DNA of 64,000 nt, taken from NCBI GenBank assembly GCA_031772625.1, contig CM062820.1, positions 1,071,487,369 through 1,071,551,368 on the forward strand, read 5' to 3'. The DNA comes from Pinus tabuliformis (taxonomy: Eukaryota; Streptophyta; Pinopsida; Pinales; Pinaceae). Below, piece by piece: positions 23,226-33,393 of this stretch (its first letter is position 1; each line of letters begins with the position of its first letter). The notes under the pieces were generated by a model. That model was given only the letters and a program-made list of their open reading frames with translations, ran no database searches and was not told where the DNA came from. The translations under genes and the position numbers were made by a program.

Positions 23226-24497
23226 TCAGGGTATGCCCAAAGCAGAGGTAGAACCCTTCTCTATGACCAGCACTGATTTCTCCACAGTTTTGATGAACTC
23301 TTGTCTTGAGAGAGGTTTCCTGTAGATCTTCAGTCGATGCCCATTGACAAGCATGGGGATGGCCTCCTCATCAATGGTCTGAATAAGAACAGATCCATTG
23401 TCATGACATTTTTCCACTGCATATGGTCCCAGCCATCTGGTTCTCAGCTTCCCCTTGAAATCTTTGTGCCTGGAGTCATACAACAGTGCCAAATGTCCTG
23501 GCTGGAATTGCTTGTCATTGAGGTGTTGGTCATGCCACACCTTTCTCTGAAGTTGAACCACTTCTGAGTGAAGGAGGGCCTGCATTCGGTGCTCGTCCAG
23601 TCCATTCAGCTGCAATAACCTTTCTTGTTGTGCATGGCTGAGATCTAGGTCCAGCTGAGCTTCCATCCTCAAAGTGTTGTAATCAAATTCAATGGACAGC
23701 AAAGCTTTCTTCCCATAGACCAGCTCATAAGGTGTGAAGCCGGTTGTGGTCTTCCAGGTGGTGTTGTAAGCCCATGTGGCCTCAACCAGGCGATCTGCCC
23801 AGTCTTTCCTACTGCTGCTCACCATCTTAGTCAAAATCCCTTCCAATGCTCTGTTGGTGACTTCCACTTGCCCATTTGCTTGTGGATGATAGGGGGTGGA
23901 AGTCCTATGCTTGATTTTGTGATGAGCTAGTAGGTCTTCAATTAAGTTGGATGTGAACAGGCTTCCTTGATCGATGACTAGCTCTCTTTGGTAGCCAAAT
24001 TTGTAGAAGATGTTTTTTCTTAAGAACTCAGCCACCTTTTCTTCTGTTGTTGCTTTGATTGCCTTGGTTTCTACCCACTTTGTCAGGTAGTCGATGCACA
24101 CAATGATGTAAGATATCTGCCTCGAAGGAGGGTTGATTGGACCCACAAAGTCCATACCCCACTTCTCAAATGGCTCAAAAGTCACTTGAGGTTGGAGAGG
24201 CATCTCATCCCTTTGAGTCGGTTTCCCCATTCTTTGGCATCGGTCACATTGGCTGATATATCTTCTGACATATTGATGAAGTGTGGGCCAATAGTAGCCT
24301 GCCTGCAGGATTTTGAAGGCAGTCCTCTTTGCTGCAAAATGTCCTCCACAAGGCCCATCATGACAGGTGAGGAGGATATCAAAGACTTCCTCCTCCCTTA
24401 CACAACGCCTTAAGATCTGATCAGGGCCAAGCTTGAACAGGTTGCCCCCGATCCAAGTAAATGAGGCACTTTTTCTGATGATTCTGCTCTTCTCTCT
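23226..24497 (-). pseudogene. Gypsy B integrase
   Basis: Integrase joins the cDNA to host DNA. The zinc-binding part lies at about 24240-24340 (H and C residues in CHDGPCGGHF, then YVRRYISQCDRCQ). The catalytic core shows DFVGPINPPSRQI with the first Asp, IDQGSLFTSNL with the second, and GQVEVTNRALEGI with the Glu: a complete D,D-35-E set. The C-terminal part keeps LALLYDSRHKDFKGKLRTRW and GHRLKIYRK. No chromodomain follows, as expected outside the chromoviruses. The frame is open from about 24490 to the stop at 23226 but is one base out of register with RNase H, so the pol polyprotein is broken near 24498; integrase itself looks intact. Confidence 0.92.
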
Positions 24498-25440
24498 TCA
24501 GGATAGGTGCGGAGGGAACTGTGCTGAAACAAGGTAGTTTGCTATATTAGAAAACCATGGAGAGAGTACTGAAATAGCAAACAAATGTTCATCGGGCATC
24601 TGGTCATCCACTGTTCCATCCTCATCTGCAGATAAATCCAATCTAGATAAAAAGTCAGCAACAACATTTTCTTTACCTGGTTTGTCAACGATAGTCAAAC
24701 CAAATTGCTGCAACAAAAGTAACCATCTAATAATACGAGCATTCACATCTGGTTTATTCATTAAATATCTAATTGCAGCATGATCAGTATGTACAAATGT
24801 TTGATAGCCAGTGATATAATTTCGGAACTTGTTCAGTGCATGGACCACAGCCAAGAATTCTTTCTCGGTTACAGTGTAATTCAGTTCTGCTTTGGACAAG
24901 TTTTTGCTTACAAAGTAAATGGCATACAGAAGTTTTTGTTCAACTTGTCCAAAAGCTGCCCCTATGGCTTTGTTCGATGCATCAGTGTGGATGTGGAAAG
25001 GTAGGGCCCAGTTTGGACCTCTCAAGGTTGGGGCAGACACCAACTTGTCCTTTAATTCATTCAGAGCCCTCTGACAATCGTCAGTCCATTTAAACTCCAC
25101 ATCGTTTGCCAACAAGCTAAACAATAGCGAGGCTAGCTTGCTGAAGTCTTTAATGAATCTCCTGTAATACCCTACTAATCCTAAGAAACTCCGAACATCC
25201 CTTACCTTTTGGGGAGGTGGAACCTTCTTGATGAGAGCAATTTTGTTAGGATCCACTTGTAACCCTTGGCAAGAAATGGTATGGCCTAGCACGGTCCCTT
25301 CAGTCATCAGGAATTCACATTTTTCCGGACTAAGGGACAGGTTCATCTCAATGCATTTGGTTAGGACTTTTCCCAGATTGGGCAATGCTTCCTGGAAGTT
25401 GGACCCATAAGGAGTGAAGTCATCCATATAGATTTCCACT
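24498..25440 (-). pseudogene. Gypsy B RT C-terminus and RNase H
   Basis: The fragment begins at the catalytic box (IYMDDFTPYG) and runs through the RT thumb (SLSPEKCEFLMTEGTVLGH, VRSFLGLVGYYRRFIKDFS) into RNase H (FHIHTDASNKAIGAAFGQ, TEKEFLAVVHALNKFR, VHTDHAAIRYLM, ENVVADFLSRL). The whole RT fingers and palm N-terminal part, about 200 residues in related elements, is missing at 25440, where copia C begins. The RT is therefore dead, while the RNase H residues (D, E, D, D) all appear present. Confidence 0.93.
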
Positions 25441-26400
25441 GCTCAAGGAATACATGGATATATTTCCTTAAGAAGAAATATGAAGTCTTTGACAGGTTTA
25501 AAGAATTTAAGGCTCTGGTGGAAAATCAGACAGAGAAGAAGATAAAGGTGCTGAGGACAGATAATGGTGGAGAATTTTGCAGCAAGGAATTTAAAGAATT
25601 TTGTAAGAAGTGTGGTATAGCACGGCAGAAGACTACTCCATATACACCTCAGCAAAATGGAGTCGCAGAAAGAATGAACAAGACGTTGATGGAAAGGGCA
25701 AGAAGCATGCTCAGTGGTGCCGGGTTAGGACAGGAATTCTGGGCTGAGGCGGTGGATACTGCACGTTACCTGATCAACAGATCACCCTCATCAGCGTTGG
25801 AGGATAAGACTCCACAAGAAGTATGGACTGGTAAGAAACCCTCTCTTTCACATCTGAGGGTATTTGGATGTGATGCATATGTACATGTTCCAAAGGAGAA
25901 ACGAACCAAGTTGGATAGTAAATCTGAAAAGTGCATCTTTATTGGGTATAAGGATGGTTTAAAGGGTTATAAGCTTTGGAACCCAGTCACACGGAAGGTT
26001 GTGTACAGCCGAGATGTGGTGTCCGGAGAGGTAAAAGATGTTATTCAACATGAAGTCCAACCAAAGGAACCTGAGAAGATAGAGTTTGAGCCAAAGGAGG
26101 AAGAATCAGACTCTGTAGCAGAGGAGGAATCAGAAGATGAAGAGCCACAAACTCCGGCTGTGAGAAGATCAGGTCGAGAAAGAAGGAAACCAGAAAGGTA
26201 TAGTCCATCTGCTTTCAGTTCAAATTTTGCTTTGTCTGTTACTGATGATGATCCCAGAACTGTGAAGGAAGCAGTGGATTCAGAGGATGGAAAACTCTGG
26301 AAAGAGGCCATGGTTGATGAAATGGCATCTTTGCACAAAAATGAGGCTTGGGATCTGGTAGAGTTGCCGGCTGGAAGGAAACCCATTGGCAGAAATGGGT
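25441..26400 (+). pseudogene. Copia C integrase (N-terminally truncated) and acidic linker
   Basis: Begins in the catalytic core at a RYTWIYFLKKKYEVFDRF-like block. It retains LRTDNGGEFCSKEF (second catalytic Asp) and YTPQQNGVAERMNKTLMERA (catalytic Glu); the first Asp is lost with the truncation. The C-terminal part follows (VFGCDAYVHVPKEKR, KCIFIGYKDGLKGYKLWNP), then a very acidic linker (EEESDSVAEEESEDEEP) and the RRSGRERRKPERY block that precedes RT. A one-base loss near 26393 throws the frame. Confidence 0.93.
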
Positions 26401-26995
26401 GTTCAAGAAGAAGACTAATGCAAAAGGAAAGGTGGAGAAATACAAAGCTTGGTTGGTAGCAAAAGGTTATTCCCAGGTGTCGGGAATTGATTTTGGTGAT
26501 ATTTTTTCTCCTGTTGCCAAGGTAGCTTCTATTAGATTACTTTTATCTGTTGCTGCTGCTTTTGATTTTGAGGTAGAACAGATGGATGTGAAGACAACAT
26601 TTCTTCACGGGGATTTGGAAGAGGAAATCTACATGAGGCAACCTGAAGGCTTTGCGGTGAAGGGTAAGAAAGAACTGGTATGCAAGTTAAAGAAGTCTCT
26701 GTATGGGTTAAAACAGTCACCAAGGATGTGGTATCAGAAATTTGATACATTTATACGGGGACTTGGCTTCACCAGAAGCAAAGTAGATCATTGTGTGTAT
26801 TTTAAATTAATTGGTGACCGTGTTATTTATTTGGTCTTGTATGTGGATGATATGTTGCTGGTTGGAAATGACAAAGAAATTATCCAGGATTTGAAGACCC
26901 AATTGTCCTCCAAATTTGACATGAAAGATCTTGGTGCTGCAAACTATATTTTGGGCATGGAAATTAAAAGAGATCAGGCAAAGAGGAAGCTCTGA
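26401..26995 (+). pseudogene. Copia C reverse transcriptase
   Basis: In frame 2 after the shift: KWVFKKKTNAKGKVEKYKA, AKGYSQVSGIDFGDIFSPVA, QMDVKTTFLHGDLEEEIYM (first catalytic Asp), LKKSLYGLKQSPRMWYQKF and the catalytic box LVLYVDDMLLVG. It ends in MKDLGAANYILGMEIKRD and a TGA at 26993-26995 in place of a sense codon. Apart from the frameshift and this stop, the RT core is complete. Confidence 0.93.
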
Positions 26996-27826
26996 TTAAA
27001 CCAGAGGAAGTATGTCGAGACAATACTGCAGAGGTTTAATATGCAGGATAATAAACCGGTGAAGGTTCCTATTCCTGTAGGTGTGAGGTTATCTGCTGAA
27101 CAGTGTCCCAAGACACAAGAAGAGGAAGAGGACATGTCCCGTGTTCCATATGCAAGTGCAGTCGGTAGCCTGATGTATGCAATGGTCTGTACTAGACCAG
27201 ACATTGCACATGCAGTGGGAGTATTGAGCAGGTTTATGTCAAAACCTGGGAAGGAGCACTGGACAGCAGTGAAGCGGGTTTTCAGGTATTTGCGTGGCAC
27301 TAGTGATTATGGTTTGTGATACCAAGGAAGACCAGGATTGGACAGAGTATTGGATATTCATGGTTTTGTTGATGCAGACTGGGCTGGAGATCTGGATCAG
27401 AGAAGATCTACAAGTGGGTATGTGTTTAACCTATTTGGATGTGCAGTCAGTTGGATGAGTAAGAAACAATCTGTAGTGGCACTATCAACTACAGAGGCAG
27501 AATACATGGCAGCCACTCATGCAAGCAAGGAAGCACTTTGGTTGCAAAGATTGTGTTCAAGTATGGGGTTAGTACAGGGAGCTATAAGAATAGACTGTGA
27601 CAACCAAAGTGCAATTTTCTTGGCAAAGAACCCTGCTTATCATTCAAAGACAAAGCACATTGATGTTCAATATCACTTTGTGAGGGATATGATAGAAGAC
27701 AAAAAGGTGTTGCTGGTAAAGGTGGACACTTTGAAGAATACTGCAGATGCACTGACAAAATCTGTGAGCTCTGAGAAGTTCTCTTGGTGTAGAGAAACAA
27801 TGGGTGTTTCAGGGTTGGAAAAATGA
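26996..27826 (+). pseudogene. Copia C RNase H
   Basis: The same frame as RT continues with YASAVGSLMYAMVCTRPDI, VLSRFMSKPGKEHWTAVKRV, a TGA at 27317-27319, [38 protein letters not shown] (catalytic Glu) and [20 protein letters not shown]. It ends in [15 protein letters not shown] and the natural stop at 27826. Only the internal TGA spoils the domain. Confidence 0.93.
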
Positions 27827-27861
27827 CTAAGCTCTCCTGTGGCCCCCTGTGGAAAGAAAAC

Positions 27862-27875
27862 AACAAGTGGGAGAT
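27862..27875 (+). promoter_or_regulatory. Polypurine tract of copia C
   Basis: AACAAGTGGGAGAT directly before the TGTTGGG of the 3' LTR, the usual copia arrangement. Confidence 0.85.
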
Positions 27876-28372
27876 TGTTGGGTTGTGTTATATTCTTTCC
27901 ACGACTAACCTACGTAGTTAAATGGGGGGTTAGAGGGGGGCGGTAGCCCCCCTTCGTTGCGCCGATTGCGCAGCGGGGGGGTCACAGGGGGGGCGGCAGC
28001 CCCCCCTGTCCAGGGGGTTTGAGGGGGCGGGTAGCCCCCCTCTACGGGGTCCGGGGCAGTGCCCCGGGAAATTTTTTTTTGGACCCTATATTAGGTTGGG
28101 CGAACCTACCTATGGTTTTGTGCATGTTTTTCGCACATGGTATTGGATGCGATGGTTTTTCGGTCCATGGTATTGGATGCTTCGGCATGTATAAATATGT
28201 ATTGTAACATTGAAAGGAACATAATGAAAAATCAAGCTGGTAGTCCCGGTTTTGGGATCCAGGGAAAAATCTCTGTGCATATGTGTTTTATGGGTTATGC
28301 TCTCGCATTGTTTTATTTTCTTTGTTTAAGAATTCGTATGCAGGTAATTTCTGTATAGGGTTAAAACCTACA
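27876..28372 (+). repeat. 3' LTR of copia C with GC-rich hairpin block
   Basis: 497 bp from TGTTGGG to CCTACA. Near its start lie five short GC hairpins (27934-28067). A 15-bp direct repeat (CATGGTATTGGATGC) occurs twice just upstream of a TATAAATAT box at 28190-28198. The last 170 bp are AT-richer, as in R/U5. No second copy is in the window. Confidence 0.88.
28190..28198 (+). promoter_or_regulatory. TATA box in LTR of copia C
   Basis: TATAAATAT follows two copies of a 15-bp direct repeat (around 28136 and 28166), a typical U3 promoter layout. Confidence 0.55.
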
Positions 28373-29402
28373 TCTTTAACGTCCTCTCAGGGCCGAATTC
28401 CACATTCTTGACTCTGGGAGTGACAGGGTTGGTTGCACAAAGGTCCACTAAGGTGCTGGCTTGGGCATCCTCCACCAATTTCTCTAAGGATAGTGCACTG
28501 GGAGGTGGATTCTGGATCAAGGTCTCAATCAAGTCATCCTCGGTTGGGGGGTCTCTTCTAGTGGTGTCTAGGGTGCACAAAGGTGCTGAGTACACCTCAT
28601 CTTCTTCTCCTTCCTCCAACCAAAGTGGTAAGTCATGCTCTAAGGAGGGTTGGGCAGGAGGGTATAGGACTAGCTGCTTGGACATAGGACCATTTTTGAT
28701 GGTCATGTTTCCTGCACGGAAACTTATGTAAGCATCTGCAGTGGCTAACCAAGGCCTTCCAAAAATGAGAGGGTATCCAGTAAGCTTTGCCTTTGGTTGC
28801 AGAACCAAGAAATCTGCAGGGTATTCCCAAGAGTCAACAGAGACCAAGACATCCTCCACAATCCCTTCGGGAGTCACGGTGGAGCGATCTGCTAGTTGTA
28901 GGGCTATCGAGGTCTTCCTCAAGGAACCCTGAAGGTTGAGTTTGAGCATGGTATCCCTGGTCATCACATTAATGGCAGCCCCCAGATCAATCAAGGTGTG
29001 AGGTATGATGGTGCCATTGATGTGGACATCTACTACAGTACTCCCAGGATCTAGATACTTTGGGCAGATGACTTGCCCCAACATAAGGTCAGACAGTTGT
29101 CCTAAGACATTGATGGTTGAAGCATCTCTCTTTCGCTTGCCTGGGTGTTTGAAACACTTTTCCTTAACCAGTTTGTTGTATATTGGCACATCCTTAATGG
29201 CTTGGAGAAGTGGTATTTTCACACACAACTGCTTGAGCTCTCCCAGAAGCTCATCCTCCTCTGGGTTGGGTTGTGTGGTGGCTGTTAGTCTCTCAGGAAA
29301 GGGTGGAATAGCCTTTGGTTCACTTTCCTGTTTGTCTCCCTCGTCCTCTGGGGGAGGAGGTTGGCGATCCGGAAGAGTCTTTCCAGATCGCAGATTGATC
29401 TC
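28373..29402 (-). CDS. Gypsy B protease and start of pol, cut by copia C
   Basis: The frame directly continues gag after one UAG codon. It starts with INLRSGKTLPDRQPPPP, the conserved 'TLRSGK' entry to pol in Athila/Tat elements. Next come PPFPERL, ELLGELKQLCVKIPLLQAI and KDVPIYNKLVKEKCFKHPGK. The retropepsin domain follows: the active-site box reads TLIDLGAAINVMT, where D-L-G-A replaces the common D-x-G-A/S, with the flap region (VLVSVDSWEYPADFLVL) and LIFGRPWLATADAYI. The domain cleaves the gag-pol polyprotein. After an acidic linker the frame stops at the edge of copia C, where RT should begin. Protease itself looks intact. Confidence 0.9.
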
Positions 29403-30935
29403 CTAGATCTCCACAGCATAGGTAGGGCATGATGTTTCCCCAGTGTATACCTGCTGGGCCTGTCTGTTGTTGGGGTTTGGGTTCGGTTGAGCAGGCATTT
29501 GAGGTTGCCTTGGAGGAGCAGGAGGTAATGGTTGAGGTTGAATTGGTGGTGGAGGCAAAATGGCAGGAGGAGTGTTGTACTGGGGCCTCCACCCCGATGG
29601 AGGTGCATTCCACTGAGGCTGTGGCTGGGCATGTGAGTGATATGAATGAGTAGTGGGTTGAGTATGGTACTGAGGTGGATAAGACCATGGAGGGGGCACA
29701 GACCAGGAAGGATGAGCAGGGGGACCCCAGGAAGGCATAGGAGTAGATTGGTTGGGGTTGTAATAAGCTTGGGGTGCCCCTTGCATCCCCTGCTGGTAAG
29801 GTCTAGGTCCTTGTGGCCTCCTTTGGTTGAGGAAATAGAGAGGTTTTGTGGGGGCTTCTGTCCCTTGATACATGGCTTTAAGCCCAGGTAAGGTTGGACA
29901 TTGGTTCATGGGATGGTCCTCCTCACAAACGAAACATACTTCCACCGAATGCAATGGGCATTCGTTCTTAGGGTGTCTCCTTGTACACCTAGGGCAGAAG
30001 ATAGCCAAGGCCCTCTCAACTTCTTCCTTCTTCTGCTGGATCCTGAATGTATCAAGTTGCATGGAAATGGTCTGTCTCACCTCACTTTTGAGATCCTCTA
30101 ATTGATTTGCAAACTCATGTTTGGAGAAAGGAATACCAGCTGAGAGGAGTTTTCCTCTACCTCGTTTCCGGGCTGCTCTAGAGTGGTTTCTAAACACAGT
30201 CTTTATGTCCTCGTAAGGCAGTTGGTAAATATCTCCTCCAGCTAACATGTGAAGGGTATCTAAGAGGTCTTCAGGGACTCCTCGGAGCAGGACCAACTTG
30301 AGGGATTTAGGGTCAAGTGTGCACCTGGCCCGTTTATAGCTAAGTTGGAACCTTTCCTCATAATCCTCTAAGGACTCATCATTTCCCATGGTCATCCGAA
30401 AGATTTCCCCCTTGGTTTCCTTGGACCTACAGTAGTCTCGGTACTTGGTATTGAAAGCTTGCTGCATCTGAGCCCAAGTGGTGATACTGTTCCCAGGTAA
30501 GCCCATGAACCAGCGTAATGCTGCATCCTTAAGAGTTGAAGGGAAGAGTTTCAGCTTCTGCTCATCTTCAGTATAGTCATAGGTTCGACAAAGGACATAA
30601 AACTCAAACAGGAAGGTATCAGGATCTTCAGTAGTCAGTCCATGGAAGTGAGGTAAAGCGGAGGAGCTAATGTTCTTCATTTTCATGTCTCCATTGGTCT
30701 CTCGGATGGGGAAGGCACCTTCTATTCTCTCATCTTCTCCTCTATTGTCAGCCATAGCTTCAGATGGGATGGTCTCTAATTCTTCTTCTGCTATAGGATC
30801 TTCGTATATCTCAGGAGGTTCGCCTATAGGTTCTTCTGGATCACTATCACCGAAGAAGAGAGAAGGGTGACTCAGTGATGTAGTGGGGGTGTTGAGTAAG
30901 AATTTGCCTGTTTTATCTCGATTCCTACGAGGCAT
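29403..30935 (-). CDS. Gypsy B gag
   Basis: 510 residues from ATG at 30935, intact. The N-terminus is acidic. The capsid-like domain (about residues 95-250) has PHFHGLTTEDPDTFLFEF, LFPSTLKDAALRWFMGLPG, FNTKYRDYCRSKETKGEI and ESLEDYEERFQLSYKRA, the retrotransposon gag pattern. A basic stretch (AARKRGRGK) follows. Two nucleocapsid knuckles lie at residues 314-326 and 334-346, both with CX2CX3HX4C spacing instead of the canonical CX2CX4HX4C; this spacing is common in Athila/Tat gags. The C-terminal 150 residues are Pro/Gln-rich. Gag forms the cytoplasmic particle and packages RNA. It ends in a UAG, after which pol continues in the same frame. Confidence 0.95.
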   Translation of the reverse strand: MPRRNRDKTGKFLLNTPTTSLSHPSLFFGDSDPEEPIGEPPEIYEDPIAEEELETIPSEAMADNRGEDERIEGAFPIRETNGDMKMKNISSSALPHFHGLTTEDPDTFLFEFYVLCRTYDYTEDEQKLKLFPSTLKDAALRWFMGLPGNSITTWAQMQQAFNTKYRDYCRSKETKGEIFRMTMGNDESLEDYEERFQLSYKRARCTLDPKSLKLVLLRGVPEDLLDTLHMLAGGDIYQLPYEDIKTVFRNHSRAARKRGRGKLLSAGIPFSKHEFANQLEDLKSEVRQTISMQLDTFRIQQKKEEVERALAIFCPRCTRRHPKNECPLHSVEVCFVCEEDHPMNQCPTLPGLKAMYQGTEAPTKPLYFLNQRRPQGPRPYQQGMQGAPQAYYNPNQSTPMPSWGPPAHPSWSVPPPWSYPPQYHTQPTTHSYHSHAQPQPQWNAPPSGWRPQYNTPPAILPPPPIQPQPLPPAPPRQPQMPAQPNPNPNNRQAQQVYTGETSCPTYAVEI

Positions 30936-31293
30936 GAAATGGAAAGACTTTTGATTGCTTTTGTTTTTTTCTCTGGTACCTGCAAAAACTGAAACAGATT
31001 GATCTACAACTAACTATCTTGCTGAAATGAAAATGCAGAATTGAAATGAAGGCAGGAAATAACTAATCTACTTTGCTTAAATGAAATTGCAGGAATGGAA
31101 ATGCTAGTCTACGCTTGCAAAATTGAAATGCTAATCTATGCTTGCAAGAATGAAATTGCGGAATTGAAATGTTAATCTATGAAAGCAGGAAATGTCTATG
31201 CTACTTTTGCATAATGGAAATGAAATAAACTACTTGGCAGAAGGCGAGAGTAGGAAAATAGAAGAAAAGCAACAATTACTAATACTCTGATGC
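30936..31293 (-). other. Leader of gypsy B between PBS and gag
   Basis: About 360 bp of A-rich untranslated sequence. It contains four or five diverged copies of a roughly 25-30-bp word (TGAAATTGCAGGAATGGAAA and variants; 31020-31220). No reading frame of note. Confidence 0.7.
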
Positions 31294-31312
31294 TTCCCCG
31301 GCAACGGCGCCA
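31294..31312 (-). promoter_or_regulatory. Primer-binding site of gypsy B (tRNA-Asp)
   Basis: The minus strand reads TGGCGCCGTTGCCGGGGAA. It is complementary to the 3' end of plant tRNA-Asp (ending CCCCGGCAACGGCGCCA) and lies six bases from the end of the 5' LTR. tRNA-Asp priming is typical of many Athila/Tat elements. Confidence 0.92.
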
Positions 31313-31318
31313 AAAAGA

Positions 31319-33393
31319 TGGTGGGCTCCAGTATTGTAGCAATAATGATACAACTCCTGGGGCTTCCTTCTCTAATTTTATCAACCCGGTAGTTCGTAAC
31401 AAACTTGGAAGCGACGGTGCTGTATGCACAAGTACTAGCTCTTGTCGCAGCTGTCACTTGGTCAGCTGGCACAAGTCCGCTAGGGCTCAAGCCAACTTCT
31501 ATATGTTCTCAGAAGAAGCTTTTTAAGTGATTAACGAAAGCTATCTCAAAGGAAATTAGCCTACTTTGCAAGAATGAACTGAAAGCCAAAAAAACATGGA
31601 AACCCTAGTAAACCCTAATTCTACCAGCTTAATCCTTATGATGCAATGGTGGGAATGCAACTTCTAAAAGTGATGCCATTACTTCTATTGAGATGAGATG
31701 CATGTGTCTAAACTACTTTCATCTGAATAGAACATGTTTTTGTATTTTTGCTCAAGTGGTTGGAGTTATTATGACTGTGCTTCTTACTAGGTCTTGACTG
31801 TGCACGGGTAGATCAAGGGGAGGAAGGCTTGGAAAAAGTGAGGAGGACTCTGAGAAGGTCTAAGGGGTCCCTAAGATCATTCCATAGGAGTTCAGATACC
31901 TGGCAACCATGTTTGCAAGCTTCTACAGGATGTCTGCAGGGGATTCTACAGGAAGTTCAGGATTTCTACAGGAAGTACCGTAATTTCTACAGGATGCTCT
32001 GCAATAGGATTTTTGGGTGATGGATGAGTGGGAGAGGCTATGTGGATGGTCAAGGAGGTAGGAGGGGAGCTTGTGATGGCTTATGGACAGAGAGATGAGA
32101 TGGAGAGGGGGTGTGTAAAGCTGGTTGGTCTAAAGGAGGGTAGAGGCAATGGAAGGCCAAAAAGATAAAACGACGTGGATAATAGAAGAGTTGGGAGGCA
32201 AATGATCTAACTGGGAGATAAGGAGATGGCCTAGGCAGGGCTGAGAAGGATAAGGAAATGATAGAGTGGTGCTGCGCATTGTAAATGAAACAAATCACCC
32301 CTGTCTTGCGTATCACCGAAATGTCATCAACCTACTCTAACTGTTTTATTAGAAACTAAAGAACAACAATGTAGTTTAAAGGGAAATCGTGCATGGTGCT
32401 GAAACAAAGAGTTATTCCACAAGATCTAAATGCATGGACACTTCTACAACTGAAAACATTACCTCAAGACTTGCATGAATATGTAAAACAATGTTTTTGG
32501 TAGTTGGCACAGTCTGCACTTCCGGTCCCCAAACAGAGGTGAAAGTGAGTGTGCATTCAACCCTTTTTTGAACTCTGATTAACTCCAATCCTCTTACTCT
32601 AATCTAAACTACCGAAGCAATTGTGTTCATAAACCTAACTTGCGTAATCACATCAAAACAATCAACTCAGCAAACTGTGTTTCCAAGTGCATGTAAAGGA
32701 AAAGAAATATAATGCTGAAAGAAAGACAAGTAACAATACAAAGAAAGGAGGCATATTGCTCTCAGGTTGGGCCCAACCCTGAGAGCTATAGCTCCTCTAA
32801 GAACTCAGAACTGAACTCAAATCTGCCTGCCTTTTATTAAAAGATCATAGTCATAAGTCTAACAACATGCCAAAAATGGCTTACACAAAGCAAAACAGAG
32901 CTATAGCTCGTAATTCAGAATCTGCAACAAAGGTTCAAAAGTTCCCATCGAAGGCTACAACCTCAATATTTATACATTATGAGGGCCAAGCTGGCCTCCT
33001 AAATTAGTGGGGCTTGGCTGACCAACTAAAAGTAAACTGTTGTTCCCTTAGAATCCGTTGGCTGCCTTCTAGCTCGGTGGTGATAGTTGTTGGAGCTCGG
33101 AGTTGGGGTGGAGATCACGAGGAAGGTCATTCAAGGCTGTGGACAACCTTCCTACAAAACTGCAATGCCACCTTAGCTGTCTCCTTGCCTTCATCTGCGT
33201 GGTTTTGCTCCATTTAATGTCAAAAAAAACCTGAAATAAACATGTATTAGCCACCTAGGAATAGTGACTGCCATCCTTCCTACAAATAACATGAATATAC
33301 TAAAAATGATTCATAAGTGATGAAAAATGAAGGGTTGAGCAAGGGTAAGTAGGCCAAATGAGCCCAAAATGTTACCAAATTTGGGGCTCATCA
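31319..33393 (-). repeat. 5' LTR of gypsy B
   Basis: 2075 bp, ten bases shorter than the 3' LTR because of one deletion matching 15892-15901, and otherwise differing by scattered substitutions. TATAAATAT is at 32966-32974 and AATAAA at 32833-32838 on the minus strand. Confidence 0.95.
32966..32974 (-). promoter_or_regulatory. TATA box in 5' LTR of gypsy B
   Basis: TATAAATAT on the minus strand, identical to that in the 3' LTR. As the 5' LTR copy, this would drive the genomic RNA. Confidence 0.6.

Larger units (their letters stand above)
25441..28372 (+). mobile_element. Ty1/copia element C, 5'-truncated, inside pol of gypsy B
   Basis: Plus strand, opposite to B. It starts abruptly within integrase and continues through RT, RNase H, PPT and a complete 3' LTR ending CCTACA at 28372. 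The right edge abuts B's protease/RT linker; the left edge abuts B's RT at the YMDD box. The simplest account is insertion of a full copia element into B, followed by one deletion that removed C's 5' LTR, gag, protease and integrase start together with B's RT N-terminus. Only two stops and one frameshift are present, so C is not old. Confidence 0.93.
15310..33393 (-). mobile_element. Ty3/gypsy element B, Athila/Tat-like, complete with TSD
   Basis: Boundaries are exact. CTATT at 15305-15309 and again at 33394-33398 flanks LTRs of 2085 and 2075 bp that begin TGATGAG and end CCCACCA on the minus strand. The minus-strand order is 5' LTR, tRNA-Asp PBS, gag, protease, [copia C], RT/RNase H, integrase, spacer, accessory ORFs X and Y, PPT, 3' LTR. 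A tRNA-Asp primer, gag knuckles of CX2CX3HX4C spacing, a TLRSGK-type start of pol and extra ORFs after integrase point to the Athila/Tat branch. LTR divergence is low (my estimate is 2-3%, plus a 10-bp indel), so B is fairly young. It is now inactive because C replaced part of RT and D interrupts ORF Y. Confidence 0.95.

Noticed and set aside
26045-26386. 113-codon Ser-rich minus-strand frame
   Set aside because: Shadow of the acidic linker of copia C on the other strand.
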